Positions 8,801 through 17,319 are shown, counted from the first letter of the stretch. The stretch: DNA of 64,000 nt from Puniceibacterium sp. IMCC21224 (GCF_001038505.1 NZ_LDPY01000001.1:2852001-2916000); one strand, 5' to 3'. Numbers and translations are program-made. The notes: a model not told the origin generated them from the letters alone.

Positions 8801-11761
8801 ATAGTCGATCCAGAGTTGCAGGTTGGTGATACCCGGAAGCAGCGTCGGAATGGGCAGGTCCAGTTGAGCGCTCAGCGTCTCGTGGGTTTGTACGGTCAGC
8901 GACACGGTTGTGCCTGCTTCGAGCACCGGGAAGGTGGCGACGGAATCTTCGTCGTCCAGATCGGCCAAATCGTCGCCATCGGCATTCACGCTGTTTTGCG
9001 GGCTGGTTTCCGTATCGGGTTCTGCTGCGCCCAGATAGATGTCTGGCACGACCACATGGCGCGGATCGCCATAGCTGGCAGGTGCGTCGCCGCGATCCAC
9101 CAGATCGGCGGCGGCAATAATCAGCGAATGATCCTCGACCTCACCATCGAGCGCCAGCCCTGCGACAACCACACCCGTGTCGGTGGCATAACGAAAGCGC
9201 GAAAAGGTGAGCGACGTGGTCGCGTTCGCGGGAACTGTCACGTCGATCTGGATCACTCCGTCGCCCGCGATATTGTCGAACTGCGTGCCGTCGTCGCGCA
9301 GATCTGTGCCGATACGCTCGCCCAGGGCATCTTCGAACAGTCCGTCACCGTTGAAATCAAGCCAGGCCTGAAGATACCCCGCGCCATTCACAGTCACTTC
9401 CAGCGTGCTGACCGCGCCCTGGGTCAGCACTGGAAAGATCAATCCGTCCTCGTCGTCAGTACCCAGCAAATCGTCCGCCGTGGCGGTGGCATCGGTTTGC
9501 GCAACCAGTTCGATGTCCGGCGGTGTTGCGCCAAGATAGACAGATGCCACGACTCCCACCGTATGCGAAGCCGTCAGATAACTAAGCGGCGCATCGCCGA
9601 AATCCAGTCCAAGCCCCTCGAACACCGCAATCGTCACGCGGGCACGGTCACAATCGGTGGGATCGACCGCAGAACAGAGGCGGTATTCGATAGTATAGAC
9701 GCCCGCGGGAACACCCGCCGGAACCGTCACGCGCCCCGCATCCAGTCCGGCGGTTTCCAGCAGGGGAACCGGGTCACCCAGGTTCTGCGGCACAGCTTCG
9801 GTCAGCACTTCGAGCGTGGCGTTGAGCGGGGTCGCAGGCAGGCCAAGGATGGTGTCGTTGGCCATGACCTCACCCGCCGTTCCGCCCAGCAGGGTGTTGA
9901 CCGGCGACGCGGTGTAATCGTCGTCTTCGGCGATGACATCCGCCGACGTATTGGCAATGGCGCAGAGCAGAATGCCCGACCCACGGGTGGCGGGCACGGT
10001 CGATGTCCCGGTGTAGCCATGGATGAACCGGGCCTCGACAAAGGTGTCGTATTCGTAGGTTGCGTAGTTGTCAAAATCGGTTTCGTTCGGCTCGTCGAAC
10101 CAGTCGAGCGGATTACCTGCCTTGGCCGGATCTTGACCGATGGCGTTGCCTCCGGCAGGAAAAGATGCGATCGGCGCTGTATTGAAATGTGAGATGGTTG
10201 TTGGTGTTTCGATCGGCCCGCCAACATCTGTCGAATCGTCCCCGGGGCCGCGGCTGTCGATATCCGTCTGCTGCACGATGATGCCGTTGAACCGGCTTTG
10301 TTCGATCGCGGTGCCCAGCGGATTTGCAGCGGTGGCAGTGCCATCCTGGACAAGCCGCAGGCGGTAAACCACATATCCGTTGTCGACCGGAGTCATCCGC
10401 GCCTGTAACCCGCTGGTCAGTTCGAGGTTGATCGCGTTGCTGATCTGGTCGAGTTGAAAGACCACATCGATCGGATTGCCATTGTTGTCCACGGTCACGT
10501 CGTCGAACAGGAAGATATCCGAAGTGGTCATGTTGGTGTTGGTGCCCGGGCCGGCCAGCTGGGTGCGGGGCTGCGCAAACACCGACTGGGGTGTGCAATT
10601 CTGTGCGCCACCGCCACCACCGAGGATGACACTGCTGACAACCGAAAGCGGCTGCGTGTCCGATTGCAGGCGCGCAACAAACGGCTGTCCGATGGCCCCG
10701 ATTCCGGCCACGGCATTGCTATCAACAGACCCCGTCAGAACGTCCGCCGCAGTGATTGTGTAAGGTGCCTCGCAGGTCACTGTGCCGCCGGGGGCGATAA
10801 GCGTGCTGATCGTGTTGCAGGTCACTGTGCCCAACAGATCATCTTCGATCAGCACGTCCTGCCCAGGGTTGAACGGCAAGGAACCAGTGTTGGTGACAGT
10901 ATAGGTATAGGTGACAGTTTCGCCCTGGGTCCCTGTGCTGGGCGTGGCGCTGCGCGACAGGCTTATGCTTTGGTCAACCGAAAAGTTTGCATTGCCGAAC
11001 ATGCCAATACCCCGCGCACCGGGGTCGTAGTTGATAAAGCTGGCGTAATTGCGGACGTTCTGGATACTTTCATCATACCAGAACGTGACCGAGGATGTCG
11101 CATCGGGAAAGGTTGCCCGGATCGTCCCGCTGTCGTCGTTGGGTGACGTCGGTGATCCGGCAAAGCCTTCGACGTAAATACATTGGGCCTGGTTGGCCCC
11201 CAGTGCGCCGGTCAGCCCGCTCCCCGGTCCCGGTCCCGCGATGACCGAGGGCGTGGCGCTCAGAGCGGCCATTGTCGGATTGCCATTATTGCCAAACGCC
11301 GTGATGAAATCGCATCGGTCAGTCGTGCTGTTGTTGTCATTGGCATCGATATCAAGCACGTCGATCGTCAGACTATCCACCGGAAAGGCGATACCACCCG
11401 AGCTGGCCGATACCGTCGAAATGGTGCGCGAATCACCAATTGCACCCAAATTCTGCGGCGCGTCCGACACAATGATCAGCGATTCGACGTTACCGCCGAA
11501 GATCGCAACATCATCAGGCGACGGCGTGCTGCCGGAATAGTTGGAAAAGATGCCGGTATGCTCGACCGTCGCATCGACCTCAAAGCCGTACTGATCCCTC
11601 AGAGTCCGCACCAGCGGGCCGGTTACACCGGCGGGCCAGTCAAAAGTGCTCCAGTCGATCTGGAAATCCCCGGCTTGCGCCTGCGTCGCCCCAAAGGTTG
11701 TGCAAGCCATCAAACCATAAACAAAACGACGAAATCCGCCGACAACAACTGATTGGGACAA
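5858..11761 (-). CDS. Giant exported multidomain protein (DUF11/GEVED/SdrD-like)
   Basis: A 1967-aa acidic, Asp/Thr-rich protein with an N-terminal signal peptide (MSQSVVVGGFRR then a hydrophobic stretch and AQA at about residue 30). Modules in order: an unassigned N-terminal domain, a DUF11-type repeat (about 265-370, SRSATPSTGTQGETVTYTYT), two GEVED-type domains ending DGEVEDHSL (about 870) and DGEVEDYLV (about 1060), a DUF6923-like propeller region (about 1080-1340), an SdrD B-like domain (about 1345-1445), a DUF11 domain (about 1455-1570), another Cna/SdrD-like domain and a C-terminal DUF11-like domain. Such proteins are secreted or surface-displayed and often adhesive. No sortase motif or autotransporter barrel is visible, so its export route and anchor are unknown. 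The start is TTG, supported by AGAGG eight bases upstream. Confidence 0.9.
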   Translation of the reverse strand: MSQSVVVGGFRRFVYGLMACTTFGATQAQAGDFQIDWSTFDWPAGVTGPLVRTLRDQYGFEVDATVEHTGIFSNYSGSTPSPDDVAIFGGNVESLIIVSDAPQNLGAIGDSRTISTVSASSGGIAFPVDSLTIDVLDIDANDNNSTTDRCDFITAFGNNGNPTMAALSATPSVIAGPGPGSGLTGALGANQAQCIYVEGFAGSPTSPNDDSGTIRATFPDATSSVTFWYDESIQNVRNYASFINYDPGARGIGMFGNANFSVDQSISLSRSATPSTGTQGETVTYTYTVTNTGSLPFNPGQDVLIEDDLLGTVTCNTISTLIAPGGTVTCEAPYTITAADVLTGSVDSNAVAGIGAIGQPFVARLQSDTQPLSVVSSVILGGGGGAQNCTPQSVFAQPRTQLAGPGTNTNMTTSDIFLFDDVTVDNNGNPIDVVFQLDQISNAINLELTSGLQARMTPVDNGYVVYRLRLVQDGTATAANPLGTAIEQSRFNGIIVQQTDIDSRGPGDDSTDVGGPIETPTTISHFNTAPIASFPAGGNAIGQDPAKAGNPLDWFDEPNETDFDNYATYEYDTFVEARFIHGYTGTSTVPATRGSGILLCAIANTSADVIAEDDDYTASPVNTLLGGTAGEVMANDTILGLPATPLNATLEVLTEAVPQNLGDPVPLLETAGLDAGRVTVPAGVPAGVYTIEYRLCSAVDPTDCDRARVTIAVFEGLGLDFGDAPLSYLTASHTVGVVASVYLGATPPDIELVAQTDATATADDLLGTDDEDGLIFPVLTQGAVSTLEVTVNGAGYLQAWLDFNGDGLFEDALGERIGTDLRDDGTQFDNIAGDGVIQIDVTVPANATTSLTFSRFRYATDTGVVVAGLALDGEVEDHSLIIAAADLVDRGDAPASYGDPRHVVVPDIYLGAAEPDTETSPQNSVNADGDDLADLDDEDSVATFPVLEAGTTVSLTVQTHETLSAQLDLPIPTLLPGITNLQLWIDYNQNGVFDTSEHIAVDYRDGDTGDTDGVFNNQISFDISVPADIGNGQSYARLRWSTTSAVAADPFDGLNFDGEVEDYLVTLSNPNGPLSCTANIYMVATETAQNLPALSELAFTESGGNYTLNQTLFPPDYTGNYLVTGWGYNELDDYIYGVRQSPRTLMRINAAGAVQEVADLSGLGIESPDSTADILPNGIMVYMSGTSNNIYQLLDISDPANPVNLGVLTAGAGSPYGRDIAYNPRDGMMYFIDPNRDVYILDPRDGVPGATTVTLVGNVPLPAGYGAIDIDSVWFDGSGFFYGFDNQSRQVFVVELGGDGDRPGSFQFIEVLGTVQDLTYQGNDGASCRAFPGPFVSTVFLDGTISGTLYEDANNSGVFDAGETGLPVGITVELYDENGTPANFADDTLVTSTETAADGTYSFISVDSSLTYRIQVDEADPEIPASLVMSTANPITGVTVATGTETPDQNFGFVTAAASADLSLTKVAIDVASGQPTTEATAGTEIDFVLSVTNDGPGSVTGVRVRDQIPNGYTYVSDDAAAAGDTYASSTGVWTVGDVANGATEVLTIRVTMNPTGEHTNRAEIVASSLPDPDSDPAVGALTDDLSDGVADDDEASAAISFVGTGAILSGNVFEDNGAGGATAYDGLKGGTEPATNKAVVSVLNASSVLIGTPDVAADGSWSLTLPEGYSDAVTVSIAPAVGLRTVSEAPGALPGLVNAAPRDGSFTFTPVPGVAYSDLNFGLIEVARLSQSQQSAIRAGQVVTLRHEYLADSDGTVIFDVDIQQASAPGLFSVGLFLDAACDGSVGAAVDGALPISANTRICLVARVSVSSAASAGSTIGFDLVADTTYGASGLTEQDRNTDLVRVESPNGALKLSKTVRNVTQGTPEGVSNGAAAGDVLEYRVYLENPGVLPATDIVIHDRTPPYTVLATAIPSPVNVGGDVVCSVAAPGVNAGGYSGALRWECTGTHRPGAIGAVSFQVQIAP

Positions 11762-11769
11762 TGAACTAA

Positions 11770-11774
11770 CCTCT
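11770..11774 (-). promoter_or_regulatory. Ribosome-binding site (AGAGG) deciding a TTG start
   Basis: AGAGG stands eight bases before TTG at 11761 and selects that codon. The first in-frame ATG is internal to the signal peptide (residue 18) and would remove its positively charged end. Confidence 0.65.
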
Positions 11775-12026
11775 TTTTATGGTGCACAGACATAACAGTC
11801 ATGTCCGCCCCGCTAACGCACGGGTACCGTATCGACATCTCGTGGGCAGGTTTTACTATCTCAAAATCCGCTGCTCGCGTCAGAGAATATCTAGGGCATC
11901 GGCACTGCCTGTAGGGGTATCGCGCTACCCTTTCGAATAGCGGGGACGCCCACACCTTGCGCCACTCATAGCACATGGCGTTGATCGGATCAGGGATAAA
12001 CCAGTTGCATCCGTACGTCGGAGGCG

Positions 12027-12054
12027 AGACCTGTCAGGCCAGACCTGTCAGGCA
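12027..12054. repeat. 14-bp tandem duplication spanning a stop codon
   Basis: AGACCTGTCAGGCC (12027-12040) is followed directly by AGACCTGTCAGGCA (12041-12054). The second copy contains the stop codon of the 8-oxoguanine deaminase gene. It looks like a replication-slippage duplication that did not alter the protein. Confidence 0.8.
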
Positions 12055-13379
12055 AGCGCGCGGGCCAGACGATTTTGGGTTTCGCTCAGTTCGCGCAAAT
12101 TCAGCGTGGTCAGCCGCCAATCGCGCACGATCTGGCGCCCCTCGACCAGCAAGTGACGCACCTTTGACGGACCTGCCAACAACAGCGCCGCCGGATCCCA
12201 ACTGCCGGCGCTTTCGATCCCGGTAATGTCCCACAACGCCAAATCCGCCCGCATGCCGACCGCGATCTGTCCACAATCGTCGCGGCCCAGAACCTCGGCC
12301 CCACCACGGGTGGCGATGCGCAGCATTTCGCGCGCACTCATTGCGTCGGCACCGCGACTGACCCGTTGCAACAGCAGGGCCTGCCGCGCCTCTTGCGCCA
12401 GATTTCCCATGTCATTGCTGGCCGATCCATCGACCCCCAGCCCGACGCGCACGCCCGCGTCACGCATCGCTCGCACCGGCGCGATCCCGGAACCGAGGCG
12501 GCAATTCGAACATGGGCAATGCGCCACACCGGTCAGGCTGCGGGCAAAGAGTGCGATATCGGAGGCGTCCAGTTTGACGCAATGGGCATGCCAGACATCC
12601 GAACCCGTCCAGCCCAGATCTTCGGCATATTGTCCCGGACGACAGCCGAACCGATCCAAAGAATAGGCGACATCCTCGTCATTTTCGGCAAGGTGGGTGT
12701 GCAGGCGTACACCCTTGTCCCGTGCTAGCAGGGCCGCGTCGCGCATGAGTTCGCGGCTGACCGAGAAAGGCGAACAGGGGGCGACGCCTACCCGGCACAT
12801 CGACCCCGGCGCGGGATCGTGAAAGGCGTCGATCACCCGAATGCAATCATCGAGAATCACTTTTTCGGATTCAACCAGAGAGTCTGGCGGCAGCCCGCCT
12901 GCGGATTCACCAATGCTCATCGCGCCGCGCGTCGGGTGAAACCGCATCCCGATCTCGGACGCCGCCGCAATGGTATCTTCGAGTCGCGCGCCGTTGGGAA
13001 AAAGATAAAGGTGATCCGACGACAATGAACATCCCGACAGCGCGAGTTCGGCCAATCCGGTCAAGGCCGAAACCCGCATCTCTTCGGGGCCAAAGCGCGC
13101 CCAGATCGGATAGAGGCTGCGCAGCCAGCCAAACAGCAACGCGTCCTGTCCCCCCGGCACTGCACGGGTCAGCGACTGAAACAGGTGGTGATGGGTATTG
13201 ACCAATCCCGGCGTCACGACGCAGCCCGAGGCTTCGATGATCTCACCCTGATTGGGCAGATTCGGGCCAATTGCGGTGATCACTCCACCGCTGATCGCAA
13301 CATCCACGGCCTGAAATTCGCGGCTCTCGTCGTCCATGGTCAGCACATGGGCGGCGTTGCGGATCAGAAAGTCTGTCAT
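12048..13379 (-). CDS. 8-oxoguanine deaminase
   Basis: Amidohydrolase-superfamily enzyme predicted to deaminate 8-oxoguanine to urate, a purine salvage/catabolic and oxidative-damage clean-up step in the cytoplasm. It shows the metal-binding HxH of the family (NTHHHLFQSLTRA), the signature GGQDALLFGWLRSLYPIW, a second His region (RLHTHLAENDEDVAYSLDRFGCRP), WHAHCVKLD, and GVAHCPCSNCRLGSGIAPVR followed by GLGVDGSASND with the catalytic Asp. These segments match the 8-oxoguanine deaminase subgroup rather than general guanine or cytosine deaminases. The start chosen is ATG 13379 (MTDFLIRN), with GGAG seven bases upstream; a GTG four codons earlier is less likely. No urate-catabolic genes are adjacent. 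Confidence 0.88.
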   Translation of the reverse strand: MTDFLIRNAAHVLTMDDESREFQAVDVAISGGVITAIGPNLPNQGEIIEASGCVVTPGLVNTHHHLFQSLTRAVPGGQDALLFGWLRSLYPIWARFGPEEMRVSALTGLAELALSGCSLSSDHLYLFPNGARLEDTIAAASEIGMRFHPTRGAMSIGESAGGLPPDSLVESEKVILDDCIRVIDAFHDPAPGSMCRVGVAPCSPFSVSRELMRDAALLARDKGVRLHTHLAENDEDVAYSLDRFGCRPGQYAEDLGWTGSDVWHAHCVKLDASDIALFARSLTGVAHCPCSNCRLGSGIAPVRAMRDAGVRVGLGVDGSASNDMGNLAQEARQALLLQRVSRGADAMSAREMLRIATRGGAEVLGRDDCGQIAVGMRADLALWDITGIESAGSWDPAALLLAGPSKVRHLLVEGRQIVRDWRLTTLNLRELSETQNRLARALA

Positions 13380-13517
13380 GGGACACTCCACACGTCTGGT
13401 TCGTGCCCTTTTCGGTGTGAAGTCCAGCGCATGACGACGGAAAAAGGGCCCAAGTGCTCGGCAGCGCCCCCTACCCTAAACCGGTCCCACGCCTGTGGTA
13501 AAGCCTGACAAATGTCG

Positions 13518-14318
13518 TTAGCCGCGGAGCGCCTCCAGCGCTTTTGCGTGGATCGTTGCGTTGGCCGCCGCCAGCACCTGACCGCCGTCATGCGCCGGGC
13601 CGCCCTGCCAGTTGGTGACGAGTCCGCCCGCAGCCTTGATTACAGCAATCGGCGCATGGATATCATAGGGGTTGAGGCCGGATTCAATCACAAGATCCAC
13701 CTGACCGGCGGCCAACAGCGCGTAAGCGTAACAATCCATGCCATAGCGTGTCAGCCGAACTTGCCGCGACACCCGCTCAAACGCCGCGCGTTCGTCCAAG
13801 GTCCCAATTTCCGGGAAGGTGGTGAAGAGCACCGCCTCACCCAGATCCCGCGTATCACGTGATCGCAGCGCGCCACCACCATGCGGCCCCTGCCATTGCG
13901 CGACGCCAAGACCCCCGGTAAACCGCTCACCAATGTAGGGTTGGTCAATCACGCCCAGCTTTGGGCCGGTCTCATCCGAGAGGGCGATCAACACGCCCCA
14001 GGTGGGCGTCCCACTCATAAAGCCACGGGTGCCGTCGATCGGATCAAGCACCCAGGTGAGGCCGCTTTGCCCCGACTTTGGGCCGAATTCCTCGCCCAGG
14101 ATGCCATCCTGCGGCCGCAGCCGCTCAAGACAGTCACGCATCGCCTGTTCGGCCGCGCGATCCGCCACGGTGACGGGGTCGAACCCGGTGGTCAGCTTGT
14201 TTTCCGCCATGAGCGTCGCGCTGCGAAAATGCGGCAGAATCACCGCGCGCGCAGCATCGGCAAGTTCGCGGGCACAGGCCAGCACAGTCGGGTGGTCGCT
14301 GATGGGTAGGACAGTCAT
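13518..14318 (-). CDS. hisN: Inositol-monophosphatase-family histidinol-phosphatase
   Basis: A 266-aa metal-dependent phosphatase of the inositol monophosphatase superfamily, most like the HisN type that dephosphorylates histidinol phosphate in histidine synthesis. The metal-binding motifs are present in order: GEEFG (about 75), the DPIDGT signature in WVLDPIDGTRGFMSGTPTWG (about 92-110) and YDIHAPIAVIKAAGG near the C-terminus. The phrase TRGFMSGTPTWGVLIAL is typical of the HisN subgroup. The ATG at 14318 has AGGAG five bases upstream. It lies upstream of the deaminase gene on the same strand with a 138-base gap, so co-transcription is possible but not compelling. A related sugar-phosphate specificity cannot be excluded. 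Confidence 0.82.
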   Translation of the reverse strand: MTVLPISDHPTVLACARELADAARAVILPHFRSATLMAENKLTTGFDPVTVADRAAEQAMRDCLERLRPQDGILGEEFGPKSGQSGLTWVLDPIDGTRGFMSGTPTWGVLIALSDETGPKLGVIDQPYIGERFTGGLGVAQWQGPHGGGALRSRDTRDLGEAVLFTTFPEIGTLDERAAFERVSRQVRLTRYGMDCYAYALLAAGQVDLVIESGLNPYDIHAPIAVIKAAGGLVTNWQGGPAHDGGQVLAAANATIHAKALEALRG

Positions 14319-14428
14319 GGCAACTCCTGCGGCAAGATCACAGATCCGCTACCGCAGGGCGTAGGTCATGTCCAAGACAATCCGCAATGCCGTCAGACAT
14401 TGCACGATTTCCGGGAGAACGCGCCTTG

Positions 14429-14803
14429 TCAGGCGACGTCCGACAGAACCCTTGCGAGTTCGAACAGGCGGCGGCGCTGATTTTCCGGGATGGCGTAGTA
14501 AGAGCGCACAAGATCAAGCGCCTCTTTGTCCCCCAAAAGATCGGCCGGGACGGCATCATGCAATGGCGAGACGTTTGACCCTTCGACTTCAAGCCCCTCG
14601 AAGAAAAAGCTTACGGGCACTTCAAGTGAATCGGCGATGTCCCACAGGCGGGATGCACTGACACGATTCGCGCCAGTCTCGTATTTCTGGATCTGCTGAA
14701 ATTTAATTCCAACCCGTTCGGCAAGCTGTTGCTGGGTCATGCCCACCAGCCAGCGACGGTGGCGTATACGTTTTCCGACATGCATATCTACGGGGTGCGT
14801 CAT
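14429..14803 (-). CDS. XRE-family helix-turn-helix regulator
   Basis: A 124-aa DNA-binding protein. Residues about 10-65 form a cro/C1-type helix-turn-helix (GKRIRHRRWLVGMTQQQLAERVGIKFQQIQKYETGANRVSASRLWDIADSLEVPVSFFFEG), and the C-terminal half ends in a helical segment (PENQRRRLFELARVL). This architecture is common in alphaproteobacterial chromosomes as a stand-alone regulator; the target is unknown. The ATG at 14803 is preceded by AAGGAAG. It is divergent from the quinone oxidoreductase gene across a 308-base region. Confidence 0.9.
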   Translation of the reverse strand: MTHPVDMHVGKRIRHRRWLVGMTQQQLAERVGIKFQQIQKYETGANRVSASRLWDIADSLEVPVSFFFEGLEVEGSNVSPLHDAVPADLLGDKEALDLVRSYYAIPENQRRRLFELARVLSDVA

Positions 14804-15111
14804 ATGGGTAAACTTCCTTCAACTAAGGTCAACATTGATCATCATTAAGCGGCCAACCAGCATGGTTCGTTCGAACAAAACCGTCAGCCATGTCGCTGTG
14901 CACCCCCACAGCCTGCATGAAATTACATCTAAAAACTTTGTCGAAGCAAGAAAATACAGGTCCCCTTGGTTTATTTGGTTAATTGAATGCACTTCCTGCG
15001 CGAGAAATACACACACCTCGCCGCGCTGAAATTGCGCAACCACCCTGACCTAAGTATTTGACCTTTTGGTGCAAAAACGCCTAGCTAGATAGAAATGGAC
15101 AGGAGATTTCG
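14804..15111. other. Divergent intergenic region (XRE regulator / quinone oxidoreductase)
   Basis: This 308-base gap holds the promoters of two divergent genes and is AT-richer than its surroundings. Visible elements are an inverted repeat GTTCG-TT-CGAAC at 14865-14876, a candidate regulator site, and a TTGACC hexamer at 15058-15063 that could be a -35 box for the rightward gene. I see no open frame with coding character and no RNA gene. Confidence 0.5.
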
Positions 15112-16074
15112 ATGCGCGCCTTCCAGGTACAGTCTCATGACGAACCTCCCCGCTTTTGCGGCATTTTGCGGCCCGAAGCGGGTGAAAAACAGATTCGCGT
15201 GAAGGTTGAGGCCTGCGGATTGAACTTTGCCGACCTGCTGATGATGACCGGCACATATCAGGATACGCCCCCCCTGCCCTTCACATTGGGCATGGAAGTC
15301 GCGGGTCGCATTGATGCCATCGGTCCGGGCGTTGATGGCTTCGCACCCGGTGATCGCGTCGCAGTCTTCGGCGGGCATGGCGGTCTGGCAGAGTACGGCG
15401 TCTTTGATGTTGGGCGCGCGGTTAAGCTGCCAGCGGGAATGGGCGCGGTATCCGCCGCCGCGTTCCAGATCGCCTATGGCACCAGTCACCTGGCACTGGC
15501 GCACCGCGCACGACTGCAACCGGGCGAGACGCTGCTGGTGCTGGGTGCGGCGGGCGGCGTCGGCCTGACCGCGGTTGAGATCGGCAAACGTCTGGGCGCC
15601 CGTGTCGTGGCCTGCGCCCGTGGCACCGACAAGCTGGACGTCGCTCGCGCGGCAGGAGCTGATCACCTGATTGACGCCGACTCAGGTGACCTGCGCGCGA
15701 TCATGAAATCGCTGGGCGGCGCGGACGTGGTCTATGACCCGGTGGGTGGCACCCAATTTGCCGATGCGTTTCGCGCCTGCCGACCTGAGGCAAGAATTCT
15801 CACAATCGGCTTTGCCAGCGGTGAGGTGCCTCAGATCAAGGCGAACCACCTTCTGGTCAAGAATATCACGGTGCATGGTGTCTACTGGGGCGGATATCTT
15901 ACCTTCCAGCCCGAGGTGGTCACCGACAGCCTCGCCACTTTGCTGGGCTGGTTTGCCGCCGGTAAAATCGCCCCGCATGTGAGTCACGTTTTACCGTTGG
16001 ATCGCGCTGCCGAGGGGCTGGAGTTGCTGCGCACCCGCAAATCGACAGGTAAGGTCGTGATACAGATTGCCTGA
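15112..16074 (+). CDS. NADPH:quinone oxidoreductase family protein (MDR, zinc-free)
   Basis: A 320-aa medium-chain dehydrogenase/reductase of the quinone-oxidoreductase (zeta-crystallin-like) type. It has an N-terminal GroES-like domain (KVEACGLNFADLLMMTGTY...GMEVAGRIDAIG) and a Rossmann fold with the nucleotide-binding VLGAAGGVGLTAVEIGKRLGARVVA (about residues 142-170). The zinc ligands of alcohol dehydrogenases are absent. It probably reduces quinones or unsaturated carbonyls with NADPH; the true substrate is not visible. The ATG at 15112 has AGGAG eight bases upstream. Confidence 0.88.
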   Translation: MRAFQVQSHDEPPRFCGILRPEAGEKQIRVKVEACGLNFADLLMMTGTYQDTPPLPFTLGMEVAGRIDAIGPGVDGFAPGDRVAVFGGHGGLAEYGVFDVGRAVKLPAGMGAVSAAAFQIAYGTSHLALAHRARLQPGETLLVLGAAGGVGLTAVEIGKRLGARVVACARGTDKLDVARAAGADHLIDADSGDLRAIMKSLGGADVVYDPVGGTQFADAFRACRPEARILTIGFASGEVPQIKANHLLVKNITVHGVYWGGYLTFQPEVVTDSLATLLGWFAAGKIAPHVSHVLPLDRAAEGLELLRTRKSTGKVVIQIA

Positions 16075-16133
16075 TGTTTCTGCTGTATAATACTGATATT
16101 GCATCGAAACCTACCGAAACTGCGCGCTGGTCC

Positions 16134-16982
16134 CTATAGAACAGAAAAGCCCTGTCGGATCATCGTTTTGAGTTCTTCCACAACTTCGCGCCGCGCGGTT
16201 GACCCGTAAAGGTTGATGTTGATAATTCCCAAATCCGGCAGCGACCCAACCGGATCGATGTGAACCAGATGCGGTGGCGCGTGACCTTCGAGCATCGAGG
16301 TAATCGCCAGATCAGCACTGACTGTCGCCTCGATTGTGCGATCCGATTCACTGTCCACCGCCATTTCCCACGCGATGCTCAGCTCGTCCAGGCGACGCAA
16401 CGCGCCATTGCGAAAGGTGCAATACCGGCAATAGGCCAACCGCAGTGGGCGCTGTTTCCATGCTATTCCGCCGGGCGCGCCGATCCAACGCAGCGGCACT
16501 TCGGCCAACGTTTCGCCGCCGGTGCGCAGCCCGCCTTCGGTGGTCAGGATCACGTCAATCTCGCCGCGCCGGTACTGCTCGAGCAGCGAGCTGGTGTAAG
16601 ACGACACTAACTGCACCCGCACCCGCGGATAGGCGGCGCCCATGCGTTGCAGCACCTGCGGGATCACAGGGTAAACAATGTCATGTGGCACCCCAAGCAG
16701 GACTTCGCCCTCGAACGCCTGATCCGTCAACCTGGCATATATTTCGTCATTCAGGTCGACCATCCGGCGGGCATATCCCAGCAACTGTTCACCCGAGGCC
16801 GTCAGACTCACCCCCCGGCCCGACCGATCCAGCAATTGCAGGTCCAACATCTCCTCTAGCCGCTTGAGCTGCATCGACACGGCCGATTGCGTCAGGTTTA
16901 GAAACCCCGAGGCGCGAGTCACCCCACCGGATTGTGCCACCGCAAGAAACGACCGCAGCGTTGTGATGTCGAGATTACGCAT
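16134..16982 (-). CDS. LysR-family transcriptional regulator
   Basis: A 282-aa LysR-type regulator. The N-terminal winged helix-turn-helix is clear (LDITTLRSFLAVAQSGGVTRASGFLNLTQSAVSMQLKRLEEMLDLQLLDRSGRGVSLT, residues 4-62), followed by the linker helix and a substrate-binding-like effector domain (VLLGVPHDIVYPVIPQVLQRM). It is divergent from the DUF1127 gene, with a GAAAC-ATTC-GTTTC inverted repeat between them, so it may control that gene and itself. The effector is not predictable. Confidence 0.93.
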   Translation of the reverse strand: MRNLDITTLRSFLAVAQSGGVTRASGFLNLTQSAVSMQLKRLEEMLDLQLLDRSGRGVSLTASGEQLLGYARRMVDLNDEIYARLTDQAFEGEVLLGVPHDIVYPVIPQVLQRMGAAYPRVRVQLVSSYTSSLLEQYRRGEIDVILTTEGGLRTGGETLAEVPLRWIGAPGGIAWKQRPLRLAYCRYCTFRNGALRRLDELSIAWEMAVDSESDRTIEATVSADLAITSMLEGHAPPHLVHIDPVGSLPDLGIININLYGSTARREVVEELKTMIRQGFSVL

Positions 16983-17010
16983 TCATCACGATCCTTGATG
17001 TTATCATTCA

Positions 17011-17024
17011 GAAACATTCGTTTC
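17011..17024. promoter_or_regulatory. Inverted repeat GAAAC-ATTC-GTTTC, candidate LysR site
   Basis: A perfect 5-bp inverted repeat with a 4-base spacer lies 29 bases upstream of the LysR start codon and 83 bases before the DUF1127 start. Position and symmetry fit an autoregulatory operator in a divergent promoter region. Binding is inferred. Confidence 0.45.
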
Positions 17025-17106
17025 ACAGATGTGTAGCGCAAAGCATATACATCAGACAACAAGATTCATTCCCGTCAACTCATCACAACTCATGAAGGAT
17101 ACTGCT

Positions 17107-17319
17107 ATGTCCCTGACAACCGCATTCTCCCGCGCCGTACCCCACACGCGGACCAGCTTGTTCGACATCCTGCTTTCGCTGGACGCGCTGCGCCGTCAGC
17201 GCCGCCAATTGGCAGCACTTGACAATCATGCGCTGGCCGATCTGGGCCTCACCCGCAGCCAGGCCCAGACCGAGGCCGCACGCCCGGTGTGGGACGCTCC
17301 GGCAATTTGGAAACAATAG
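17107..17319 (+). CDS. DUF1127 small protein
   Basis: A 70-aa basic protein starting MSLTTAFSRAVPHTRTSLFDILLSL. Its C-terminal half has the DUF1127 (YjiS-like) motif LRRQRRQLAALDNHALADLGLTRSQAQTEAARPVWDAP. Some DUF1127 proteins in alphaproteobacteria act in RNA binding and phosphate or carbon regulation; the role of this one is unknown. The ATG at 17107 has GAAGGA seven bases upstream. A longer frame from 17029 lacks a ribosome site. Confidence 0.9.
   Translation: MSLTTAFSRAVPHTRTSLFDILLSLDALRRQRRQLAALDNHALADLGLTRSQAQTEAARPVWDAPAIWKQ

Noticed and set aside
8663-10192. A 509-codon open frame on the plus strand opposite the giant exported-protein gene
   Set aside because: It is Arg/His/Gly-rich with no domain and exists because the opposite coding strand is GC-rich. 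The minus-strand protein has recognisable modules over the same bases.
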